From NCBI GenBank assembly GCA_004431415.1, contig QPMI01000281.1, positions 1 through 64,000 on the forward strand: DNA of 64,000 bases, written 5' to 3'. Numbering within the stretch: the stretch's first letter is position 1; each line of letters opens with the position of its first letter. A program made the translations under genes and the position numbers. The notes under the pieces are model-generated. The model made no database searches. It worked only from the letters and a program-made list of their open reading frames with translations, and was not told the origin of the DNA. Origin of the DNA: Cyanophora paradoxa (lineage: Eukaryota; Glaucocystophyceae; Cyanophorales; Cyanophoraceae). Positions 11,989-21,858 of this stretch are shown here, one piece after another.

Positions 11989-12047
11989 CTTTGCCACCAC
12001 AGCGAACGAAGTGAAGGGGTACGGCAATCAGAGCACATTCTGCGAAG
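11989..12047. promoter_or_regulatory. Very short bidirectional promoter (p47 / PGK)
   Basis: Only 59 bp separate the two divergent start codons, so both 5' UTRs and both core promoters must lie here or overlap the opposite coding region. I see no TATA box. Confidence 0.6.
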
Positions 12048-13901
12048 ATGTCTATTTCGACGAAGATTGGCATCGCGGACCTGTCCGACGAGCAACTGCG
12101 TGACAAGAAGGTCTTTGTTCGGTGAGCCGCCCCCCGGAATGTGCGGACGGCGTGCCTGACGCGGCCGTCAGCGTCGACTTCAATGTGCCCCTGACGAAGG
12201 AGAAGCCGCTCAAGGTCGCGGACCCGAATCGCATCGTTGCGACTCTGCCGACGATTAACTACCTGCTCGGCAAGGGTGAGCCGTCGGTAGACGTTTCGCG
12301 TTCTCCCTTCGCGTGCATTCGGCTGAACGTCACCGGGCGTCATTTCCAGGCGTCAAGGCGCTCATTCTCGGCAGCCACCTTGGCCGCCCCGATGGCCAGC
12401 GCCAGGACAAGGCGTCGATGAAGCCTGTCGCCGAGACCCTGCAGGAGCTGCTCAAGAAGTGCGTCGCGGCGCTGCCAGATCGGCCACCGCGGTGAACTTA
12501 CGTGCTTGCAGGCCCGTTACCTTCCTGAATGACTGCGTCGGCCCCGAGGTCGAGGCGGCGGTCGCGGCGGCGTCGGGCGGTGCGCCCAATCGAAAGGCCT
12601 CGCGCGTCAAGCGCTGACGCGCGCGTCAATGCAGGCCAGATCATTCTCTTGGAGAACCTGCGCTTCCACGTCGAGGAGGAGGGCTCTGGCGTCGACGCCT
12701 CTGGCGCTAAGGTCAAGGCCGACAAGGACAAGATCGCACAGTTCCGTGCGTCGCTTAGCAAGCTCGCGGATGTGTACGTCAACGATGCGTTCGGCACTGC
12801 ACACCGCGCGCACTCTTCGATGGTAAGCGGCGCACACTTCAGCGACAGTGACCCGAGGCTCAGTCCGTTCTCGCAGACCGGCGTGACCCCCCCGACCGGC
12901 ATCAAGGCGGCCGGCTTCCTCATGAAGAAGGAGCTCGACTACTTCGGCATGGCGCTCGAGAACCCCAAGAGGCCGTTCCTGGCCATCATGGGCGGGTGAG
13001 CGCCTCGGTCAAGCGGAACGCCCTGTTTTCTTCCCTTTAGCCCGCCCCCAGCGCCAAGGTTGCGGACAAGATTCAGCTCATCGAGAACATCCTCGACCGT
13101 GCGAACGAGATGATCATCGGTATGCGCTGGACTTGTTCTGCTGTTTTTCGTCGAAGGCGCGTCTGACTCAAATTCAGGCGGTGGCATGGCGTTCACTTTC
13201 CTGAAGGTCCTCAACGGTCTGAAGATCGGCAAGTCCATCTACGACGAGAAGGGCGCCGAGATCGTGCCCAAGATTATGGAGAAGGCGAAGGCTAAGGGCG
13301 TGAAGATCCACCTCCCCGTCGACTTCGTCATCGCCGACGCCTTTGACGCGAACGCCAACACCAAGCTCATCGCCGCCAAGGATGGTCCGCTGCTCGGCAG
13401 CCGTTTTTCCTCGCGCCGTTGCCTAAGAGGGAGGCGGGGGTAGGCATTCCGGACGAGTGGCAGGGACTTGACTGCGGCCCGGAGACTTCGAAGCTCTTTG
13501 CCGCAACCGTCTGGAACGCGCACACCGTCATCTGGAACGGGTCCGTGGGGCATGAATTACCGTGGTCCGCGTTGTTGTTTGACCCACGGCCTTGCAGCCC
13601 TGTTGGCGTGTTCGAGTTCGACAAGTTCGCGAACGGCACCAAGTCCCTGGCCTTCGCCCTTGCCTCGGCGACCGCCGCGGGCTCGTGCGTGTCTATCGTT
13701 GGTGAGTCATTCGTTGCAAGGTTATGGTCAGACCATCGAATTCTGAACGTTTTTGCAGGTGGTGGCGACACTGCCTCGGCTGCAGAGAAGTTCGGCATTA
13801 AGGACGCGGTTTCGCACGTCTCGACCGGCGGTGGCGCCTCGCTCGAGCTTCTGGAGGGCAAGCCGCTTCCTGGCGTCCTGTATCTTAGCGACAAGGCGTA
13901 A
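12048..13901 (+). CDS. PGK: Phosphoglycerate kinase, apparently cytosolic
   Basis: Interconverts 1,3-bisphosphoglycerate plus ADP and 3-phosphoglycerate plus ATP in glycolysis. Family blocks appear in order: KVFVRVDFNVPL at the N-terminus, [61 protein letters not shown], the nucleotide-binding region with [23 protein letters not shown] across an intron, and GGGDTASA followed by [17 protein letters not shown]. Eight or nine short introns separate these blocks. The protein starts [17 protein letters not shown] with no presequence, so a cytosolic isoform is likely and a plastid form would be encoded elsewhere. The first intron is 12122-12171. Confidence 0.95.
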
Positions 13902-14152
13902 ACTTATTTCGGGAGAAGCTTTCACCCTTTCTTTCCCCAAAATTCAGCATCTGCATGTGATGTATCTGGAATGCTAATTTGCGTTCAGTGTAGGCACTTG
14001 CCGCCTCGGCCATCCCCCCGATGTCCTGAAGGGGCGTAATGCGGCACACGTGAAGGGTCATCGAAACAAAAGGGCCACCGAGGCCTTGGAATCGAGATCG
14101 AAAGCGTGCCACGTTTAATCAAAGCGTGACTCACTGGACTCACGTGGCGGAC

Positions 14153-14277
14153 GATGTCAACGGGTCACGGGGTTGTGGGGACCGTCGGATGTGGCATGAG
14201 AGGTGGGACGTCGTCGACGTCACGAGTCAGCTTCGAATTCCACCAACTTGGCTTGCTTCCGAAGTTGGCTAGGTCAC
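14153..14277. repeat. Dispersed direct repeat, copy 1
   Basis: Begins GATGTCAACGGGTCACGG, contains GGTGGGACGTCG and ends GAAGTTGGCTAGGTCAC. It matches 14440-14562 with small insertions and deletions, and both copies contain clustered GACGTC palindromes. Confidence 0.7.
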
Positions 14278-14439
14278 ATGCCTGGGCTCTGCTTGCACCC
14301 TTCCCGGCTCTGCTTGCACCCTTCCCGGGCACTGCGGCACCGTGGCACTGTGCTGAGAGTCAACTTGAGTCAACTAGTTCTAGTTTACGAAGTGAGAATT
14401 CAGCTCGGTGCACGTTGGACATCTCGGCGTTAGATCCCG

Positions 14440-14562
14440 GATGACGTCAATGGGTCGAGGGGACGTGGCATGAGATCCAGAGGTGGGACGTCGACGTCGT
14501 CACAAGTCAGCTTCCGACTTGGCTTGCTTCCCGGAGTCCGGATCCGAAGTTGGCTAGGTCAC
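14440..14562. repeat. Dispersed direct repeat, copy 2
   Basis: Partner of 14153-14277, beginning GATGACGTCAATGGGTCGAG and ending GAAGTTGGCTAGGTCAC. It differs by a GATCCA insertion, a shuffled GACGTCGACGTCG block and an inserted CCGGAGTCCGGATC. Confidence 0.7.
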
Positions 14563-14884
14563 CGTGGCACATGGTTGTGATCGGATTTTGCTTGCTGGCA
14601 TAATGCCATGCAGCCTGGCTTTTGCATGCGCAGCTAGCGCTTGGAATGCGGCATTATGCCCAATTCTGATTGACGTCGACTCATTGACCGGCAATTGACG
14701 GCTAGCCATGCGCCAGAATAGTCATGACATTATGCTGGTTTTTGCTGCTCCAGACCCTCCGAACCCTGTGAGGGCAGGGTGGGGGTGGGGGGTGGGCGGG
14801 GGGGGAGGCGCTAGACCGCATCACGTGCCACTCTAAAATAGAACTGCATGTTATTGATACAATATCCACATCGGGCAGATGTTT

Positions 14885-17536
14885 CTAGCCTGTCCGCTGC
14901 CGCTTGCCCTTCTGGCCCTCGCTGCTGCTGCCGCCGGGGGGGTAGTTCCAGCGCGCGAACACAGTCTTGCGCTGGGTGAAGAACTCGTAGGCTTCAGAGC
15001 CCTGCATGTGAAGCATGCCGCGCCAGGAGTCCTTGGAGCCCGTGAATGCCATTGTAGGGATGGCTGCCAGCGTGATTAGAGGTGCAGTGCACATGATCAT
15101 GCATGCGGGAAAAGTTTGGGCTTACCAATGGGGACCGCAGCGTTGATGCCGACTTGCATGATGTTCACCTGTGAACTTACGGTTGGCCGAATGACACTGA
15201 CAGACGGTGCTCAACCAAAAACCTACCTCATGCTGGAAATACCGCCCAGTTGAGCCATCCTGGGTGAAGATTGCCACGCCATTGCCGAAGGCATTCTTGT
15301 TCACGAGCTTGATGGCCTCATCGAGCGTATCCATGCACATGAACCCTGATGAAGCAACAGGCGTCACGTAACAGCTGAAAAGTGGATGAATACAGGAAAC
15401 AGACCAACACAGGGCCCGAAGATCTCCGTCTTGTAGCACTCCATGTCCTCGCGCACGTTCCCCAGAATGGTCGGGCCGACGAAGTTGCCCTTCTCAAACC
15501 CGGGAATGCGAATGGTGCGGCCGTCAACAAGCGGAGTTGCGCCCTGCTCAATTGACTTGTTGATGAGCTCGAAGATCCGGTCCTTGCTCTGATGAAAGAA
15601 GAAGATTAGCTATGCCCTCTCAGCAGAAGAGTGATGTTAGGATCTGCACCTCCCGTGTCACAACTGGCCCGAAGAAGGTCGACTCATCCATCGGGTTCCC
15701 TAGGTATATGTGCATCAGATCACGATTCTAATCAGGGAGGACGGTTCTGAAGAAGCACCGGTCTTAAAATGTTCTACGGCCTTTACCTGTTTACGAGAGA
15801 AGCATTAATGAATCTATCAGAGCGTTTGAAAGGGCAGGGCAGACAAAGTCGGGGATCCACTGCTTTGCCTCGCCAATGAGAACACAGATCTTAATCGCCA
15901 TGCACTTCTGGCCGGACTCGGCGTACGCAGCATGCAGAACACTTTGGATGGCGAGCTCCTTGTCGGCATCTGATGGACGGTCACGGGGGCGCAGAGACCA
16001 AGAGGGAAAAGGGACACCAGGCATGACGACCGCATGGCAGTGCGCTCCCATATTGGCCTGAACATTCTTGCCTGCAAGCGTGGCGCGGTTGTAGATGTAC
16101 TGCAGTACATGTTACAAGAATCTCCGTTGCTGACAGAACGGGGCAGATCTACCTTGCCCGCAGGCGTGCTGCCAATGAAGGAAACCGTTTTGATATCGGG
16201 GTTGTCGCAGATGAAGTTCACGGCATCTGGTAATGCATTAGACAGCAGCACTCAGTGAACAGTTTTGGTTCTCCGGTCAGTTGCACCATGACGCCCATGG
16301 AAGACGTTCAAAACACCAGGGGGAAAGCCAGCCTCGCCAAAGAGACGAGCCAGAATCACCGCTGCGGTTGGCACGAACTCGCTGGGCTTCAGCACGAATG
16401 TGTTTCCACACACGATCTGCACGAGGACACTCCTTCGGTGCGTGCACGATAAAGAAACGACGGCCGGTCACAGAAGCAAAACGCGGCGCACAGCGACAGC
16501 CATCTCCAGCATGGGCATCGCGGCGGGAAAGTTGAAAGAAGAAATGCCAGCACAGACACCGAGAGGCTCGCGAATGGTGTACGAGTCCAAGTGCTTCGCG
16601 ACGTCGCCGACAGTCTAAAAGGAAGCATTAACCATGCATAGCAAGATCAATGGCCCAAAATTGCGCACCTCGCCCTGAATCATCGAGCCAGCCGAGAAAG
16701 CGTGCTGAAGGAGATCGAGGGTCCAGCGCACGTCTGTCCGCGCCGCTGTGATTGTTTTCCCCTCCTCCTCCGTGATCGCCCGCGCAATTTCCTCCAGATT
16801 GTCCTGGATCAAATTGTACCACGCCAGCATACACTTAATGCGCTTCGTGACCGACCTACGAGCGAGAGCGAGAGCGAATCAGTCAGAAAGGAGAGCGAAA
16901 AGCGCCGCTAGCAATTTTTCCGGATGCTCAAGAGACGAGGCGGTTCGGGCGCGCACATCCGAGACCATACGGGGTAGGCGGCCTTGGCCGCGTCAACCGC
17001 CCTACCATTTCGGGAAGGTAAGCGCACGGCAGAGGGCAAACCAAGGAGGGGCCAGAACGCAGCCCTGGCGCCCTGGCCCGCGCCAAACGACGAGGAAAGC
17101 GCTCGCCTTTGCATCTCTTCCTTAGTGCTCAGAGGAACGCGCGTTTGGATTTCCTGCGTGGCCTGCGGAGGCGCTCGCGTTCAGCGAGCGAATGGACCTT
17201 TTTTGCGGAAGGTCGTGCGAAGGGCTGGGCGTATTAAGTAGATGGAACTTGAGAAGGCACTTACGGGGTTGAGGACGTCCATCCACATCGTGGTCTCGCT
17301 GTCCACGAAGGCCCCCCCAATGTACAGCTTCGCCTTCGGGATCTGTCGGAAGTGACGGTCAGCGGCGCCGGGCTTCGGGCTGTGGGAGGCGAGCGAAGCG
17401 GGGGTTAAGCGGTCATTCGCGTGTCCTAGGGCCATTGTGCGGCGCGAGATGCCGCGCTGCACACTCCAGGAACGGAGCGTCGTGTGCGGACGCCGACGCG
17501 TCACGGGGAGGACGCAGCGCGAACCGTTTTTGCCAT
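14885..17536 (-). CDS. ALDH6A1: Methylmalonate-semialdehyde dehydrogenase (ALDH6 family)
   Basis: CoA-acylating aldehyde dehydrogenase of valine and pyrimidine catabolism, usually mitochondrial. Recognisable blocks in order: [85 protein letters not shown], the catalytic-cysteine segment [50 protein letters not shown] and [16 protein letters not shown]. About a dozen exons are joined by short introns. The start is uncertain. An ATG at 17536 spliced after four codons (MAKT) into [10 protein letters not shown] is in frame but gives no mitochondrial presequence, so a further upstream exon may exist. The C-terminal tail after KTVFARWNY is short, basic and Ser/Gly-rich. Confidence 0.87.
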
Positions 17537-17799
17537 CTTGACGATCCAACTGTCGAACGTGCGTGCTGCCGAGCTACAAATTCTGCGAGCTCTCCCCGGC
17601 CGAAAACTCTGAGGGGTACGCGCTCATAGCATCGGCCAGCAGGTTAGCCCTTGCTCTTTCTTGGCTTGCAGGTTGGCCCCTTGCCCTTTCTAGGCTCGTT
17701 GTTGTGGGGTTGTGCGCTCCTCTTTTCTCAACCCCACAACGAGCGTGCACGTGCTCGGCCAGCGCGCACCGGCGCGCCCGCCGCTGATATGCTTGCAGG
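17537..17799. promoter_or_regulatory. Divergent promoter region with a hairpin
   Basis: This 263 bp region separates the divergent dehydrogenase and zinc-finger genes. It contains an inverted repeat, CTCGTTGTTGTGGGGTTG at 17695-17712 facing CAACCCCACAACGAG at 17729-17743 (one three-base bulge), which could form a hairpin or bind a dimeric factor. Confidence 0.5.
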
Positions 17800-18474
17800 A
17801 TGAATCCGGCGGCGGCGGCTGCAACGCTCTCCAACGAGCTCCTCGCCCCGATCCTTGTCCGCGCCGGGGATGCCCCCGCCCAGTGCAAGTGCAGTCGGGC
17901 GTGCCCGCAGCGCCGGCCCAGCACGGCGAAGACCGTCATGAAGGCCGACGCCGTGCGTCGGATAGCTGCTTGTTGAAAGTCTCGCTGACGGCCGCTTGCA
18001 GGGCGCCATCGCGGGCGGCATCATCGCTGTTGGCGGCGTTGCGGCCAGCATCGGCGCCCTGGCGTGGATCGAGCGCATGGGTGCCCGCTCGGTGCGTTGT
18101 GCTCGGTGAAATTGCGCAGCCGTTGCCTGAGCGTTCGATCAGTCCAAGCGCCCCAACGCACAGTCTTGCGTCGTGTGCAAGGGGTCCGGCAAGAGTGCGC
18201 CCCGGACTACTTACATCTCACGTGCACCTTTTAATGAAACCTCGCGCAGTCACCTGCAGGAACTGCGTTGGAACCGGCAAGGTCTCTTTATTTCTTTTTA
18301 ATGTTCTCTTCGCTTGCCCCTAACGCACGGCCTCAGCTCCCGATCGAGGTCGACGGGAAGTTCCCCTCTTGCCCCAACTGCGAAGGCAAGGGCACCTTGC
18401 TTTGCACAAATTGCTCAGGCAATGGCATTCAGCCCAGATACCTTGATCGTCGCGAGTTTGTCGATGACGATTAG
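17800..18474 (+). CDS. LQY1/BSD2-like membrane protein with four CxxCxGxG motifs
   Basis: Small protein with a DnaJ-type zinc-finger domain but no J domain. Four exons join to give an N-terminal region (MNPAAAAATLSNELL...), one hydrophobic segment (GAIAGGIIAVGGVAASIG) and four cysteine motifs: CVVCKGSG, CRNCVGTG, CPNCEGKG and CTNCSGNG, ending REFVDDD. A single membrane segment followed by four CxxCxGxG units is the layout of plant LQY1, a thylakoid protein disulfide isomerase linked to photosystem II repair; soluble BSD2 is a related alternative. Plastid location is inferred from the family. The N-terminus lacks the early Phe of the other presumed plastid proteins here, so the start codon or first exon may be wrong. 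Confidence 0.75.
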
Positions 18475-18921
18475 GCACCCCACTCTTTCGGTCAGTGTGT
18501 CGGGCTGCAATTCCGTAGTGTAACCCCTGGCACCTTTTTATGTACGCGCTCTCTCTCAACTGCTTTGCATGGTCACGCGCATGTACATGTTGCACCAAAT
18601 GCATGCATAGTTCCTTCTCTTCTTCTCAAAATGTCGATCGCAAGTTCTGCTGATGGCTGGAGTCAATCGCTTGAAAATGTCGATCGCCCATGGCCATGCT
18701 ATCGGCCAAGTGATCCGAGCGCTAGTGAAGATCCCGAGGGTCATGAACGCTAATCAGTAGATCTAGATGCCGCAGCCCCCCTTTTTAGTACCTGGCCAAG
18801 TCTGAAGGCGGGGCGGTTAGGAGAGAATTTCCCCACCCCCCGAGCCAAAAAGTCTACGCCGCAGCGAAACAGATCACGATGTATTGGCGGCGACTGATAA
18901 CCAGGAAGACATGGCGACTTT
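18475..18921. other. Intergenic region
   Basis: No gene is seen between the zinc-finger gene and eL22, whose 3' ends converge. A short direct repeat AATGTCGATCGC occurs at about 18628 and 18677. Confidence 0.6.
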
Positions 18922-19551
18922 CTACTCGTCACCCTCGGCCTCCTCGTTCTCGTGGATGTTGAAGTAGCGGAGCTCGAAGGTCGTCTTGTTCGACGACACC
19001 ACGCGGAGCCAGTCACGCAGCTGCTGCTTCTTCAGGTACTTCTTGGTGAGGTACTTCAGGTAGCGCTTCGAGAAGGGGCCCTCGGCGGTCACGTTGATCT
19101 TGGTCTTGTCCCGAGAGATGGTGATGGTATCGCCAAGGTTGCCCGCCTTGCCGTTCACCTTGATGCGGTCGTGCAGGAACTTCTCCTACAAAGCAGGCGT
19201 GGGCCAAACGCGGGGCCGGAGCGTGCGGAAAGTGGGGTGCGCACGAAGGAAGCGGCATCCATGATGCCGTCATCGACCGGGGAACTGCATCCGCGTCAGC
19301 GTCTGCAGGTCAGCATATACCGTGAGCGCGGGCACCTGGCATCGATCGTGAACCTGTTTGCGCGAACACGGAACTCGAACGTTAGCTGCGGGACTGTGCA
19401 CTCGCTGGCGCGCTCTAGAGCCTGCTAGCTGGACCGAGGCTCGGAACGCTCTACGCGCATCCGCCGTGGGGGCAACTCAAGCAGAGCTAGCGCACTTGTT
19501 CACGATCTTCTTCGACTTCGAGGCGCCGCCCTTCTTCTTGATGACTGCCAT
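18922..19551 (-). CDS. RPL22: 60S ribosomal protein eL22
   Basis: Component of the cytosolic large ribosomal subunit. Four exons splice to [57 protein letters not shown] and the C-terminal part containing [20 protein letters not shown] and [16 protein letters not shown]. Length (about 125 residues), basic N-terminus and acidic tail all fit the eL22 family. The intron phases join cleanly (AAC AA|G TTC ACG and GCC AG|T TCC). The ATG is at 19549-19551 and the stop is TAG at 18922-18924. Confidence 0.95.
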
Positions 19552-21858
19552 CCTGCCGCCGGTCGCGATCTGGGGGTAGACGGGCCGCACAACCAGCTCC
19601 GTACCCACCCCCCTCCACTCCCCCCCCCGTCGCCGATGCAAGCAGCTAGCGCTTCTGGGACTCTGTAAGCTTTTCTCCGTCTGTGCTGCTGTTCACCACG
19701 TTTGTTTGCAAGCTGGGGCGTATTTGCGCAGCGGCGACCGGGCCGACCGATGCCATGGCCAGCTGCTGGAGCCTGGAGGTCGACGCTGCGCGTGCGGCTC
19801 GAGGCCGACAGTGACTGCGTAACTGGATATCTCTCAAATCGTAACTGCGTAACTGGATCGATGCAGAAACTGACGATCGATCACATCGATCGCTCGATTT
19901 TGAATTCCGGCTCTTGTCGCGCGCATAGGCAGGTGGCTCTTGTCGCGCGCATATTAACGTTCTCTAGCTGCGAGATTCGGGCGTTTTTGCGCAGCGGCGA
20001 ACCGCTGGACCGACCCTTGCGCAGCGGCGAACCGCTGGACTGGAATATCGATATCTAGATCTAGATCTCGAGGTCCTCTAAAACTCCCTCGAGCTCGATG
20101 TATAAAAAGGCCGAGCTGCATCGGCTGGCCGCATTCTTCGCCCATCGCGAGAAAGGTGATCTTTGCTTTAACTTCCCACCCCCGCGCCGAAGCTGGGATC
20201 TAGATCTAAGCGGTAGTCCGCCGGTCCTCGCAGGTCAACACAGCAAAGCTGCGACGGCCGCCTCCGCGCGGCCGGGCGCGGCGTGTTCTGGTTCGCTTCG
20301 CCGAGTCGCCCGCGCGCGCCGCCCCGCGCACGTGCTCGCGTGCTGAAGGGTGATCATGCATATGATTCTCGCGCGCCCTGACTCCGGAAAATTCGGCTCC
20401 GCGCAGGGCGCTCCCTCCTAGGGGATTTGCGCTTCTCCGCGCAGGAACTCGTCGAAGCTGCCACGCGGTCCTCGTGAGCACACCCCGCGCAGCGCCCGGC
20501 AAGCGCGCGCGCGCGCGCGCGCGCGCGCGCGACGTCGACGTCGCGTCGTTTGATCTCATGGGCACTCGCAATTCTGCAGATCTAGAGGCCCGCTTCGGCG
20601 GCGGCGACGAGTGCACCCGCGATGCGTTTCGCAGCTCCTTCCCCGACCGAGGCCGCGCTCAGGTACGCGCATGCGCAGCGCGCGCGCGCTCGATCGAGCT
20701 TGTTTAAATTCAAGCTTGCCTCTTAAGCTTCGGGCGCTCGCGATTGAGCGCCGACGTCGCGCGCGCAGGGTCCTGCGCGCTCCTTCGCCGGGGTTCCGTA
20801 TGGATCTACACGCGCCCCGCTCTGGCAGGCCACCCAATCCCTCTGTGCGCTCTTCGGCGAGCAGCACTCACATTGGGCACCAGTGCCCCCCCTTCGATTT
20901 CGATTTCGATTTCTTTAAAATTTTGATTTAATTTCGCGCGCGCGCGCGGCGCCACGCAGGCGATCCGCACGGATTGCGATGGCCCCGGCACCCCAGCTTC
21001 GATCCGACGCGACGCGATGCGGCTCCACCTTTCGCACCTTCGGGAGCGGGGGAGGCCCGGTACCGGTCTCCCGGTCCGGGGCTCGTTGGGGTTCCGGCCC
21101 CCTCGGGCAGCATTCCTCTCCCTTAGCGGCCAGTCCGTGGCGGGAACGGGCGAGCCTCCGGGCACGGCCCGCACCTTTGATCTTTTGATCTTAAGCACGT
21201 AGGGCAAGTAGGCCTAGGTTTCGATCTCGAGCTTCGGTATTCGATTTCGATTTTCGACGTCACTTGCCTATCTGACTGAGCCCATGGATTCGACCGGCGG
21301 CCCACTGCTAGCCAAACAGCTACTAGGGCTAGTCCAGATGTTGTCGGTCGTCTCTGAAATGCATGGCCATGGCATGCGCAGCGCTAGAGGGCTGCATGCG
21401 CACGACTCGGCGAGGTCGACCGTCGGACGCTGCCGCTCGCTAACGCTCATACCGTAACTGTCTGCGACAACTTATTATATGCATGCATATGCAGCTGAAA
21501 CAGACCATCGATCACTCAGTGACTCGATTACGAATTCAAGCCCCTTCCGAAGTTCAAGGCTTCGATTTCGATTTCAGTGCGTGCTTTTACCATCTTGTCG
21601 AGTTCGATTATTCATTGCTAAGATACGATGAGTAGCTTGACCTCTGTTATCTTTCGATTTCGATTTGCGCACTCAGTCGAGCCCGAGTGTAGATTCACAG
21701 GATCTGCTAGTCAAACAGCTAGCTGCGCGGCACGTCAAAATGCAACCCAGGAGCCAATGCACAATCGCTCGCTAGTTTCTCATGTACTAGTACTTGGTAT
21801 GCACAGATCTCCTACTTGCAACTAACAAAATACATTATCCTCAAAGAAACCGCCCTCC
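19552..21858. other. 2.3 kb repeat-rich region without a recognised gene
   Basis: No gene could be assigned. Present are a doubled GCGCAGCGGCGAACCGCTGG (19992-20040), a doubled GGCTCTTGTCGCGCGCATA (19911-19952), a doubled GCGTAACTGGAT (19817-19860), a TATA-box-like TGTATAAAAAGG at about 20099, a long alternating (CG)n tract at about 20503-20532 and scattered TTCGAT hexamers (20893-20915, 21239-21257, 21561-21578, 21653-21668). An open frame starting at an ATG at 20559 (MGTRNSADLEARFGGGDE) ends at a plausible donor near 20658 with a plausible acceptor near 20768. This could be a small unknown gene downstream of the TATA motif, but nothing in the translation is recognisable. Confidence 0.5.

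Larger units (their letters stand above)
13902..14884. other. Intergenic region with a diverged repeat pair
   Basis: No gene is seen between two converging 3' ends. It holds a diverged direct repeat (next two entries), a doubled GCTCTGCTTGCACCCTTCCC at about 14285-14328, an inverted pair GGCATAATGCC / GGCATTATGCC near 14598 and 14651, and a G-rich stretch near 14775-14810. Confidence 0.6.

Noticed and set aside
14885-17536. Plus-strand frames overlapping the dehydrogenase
   Set aside because: Reverse readings of conserved ALDH6 exons; no independent homology.
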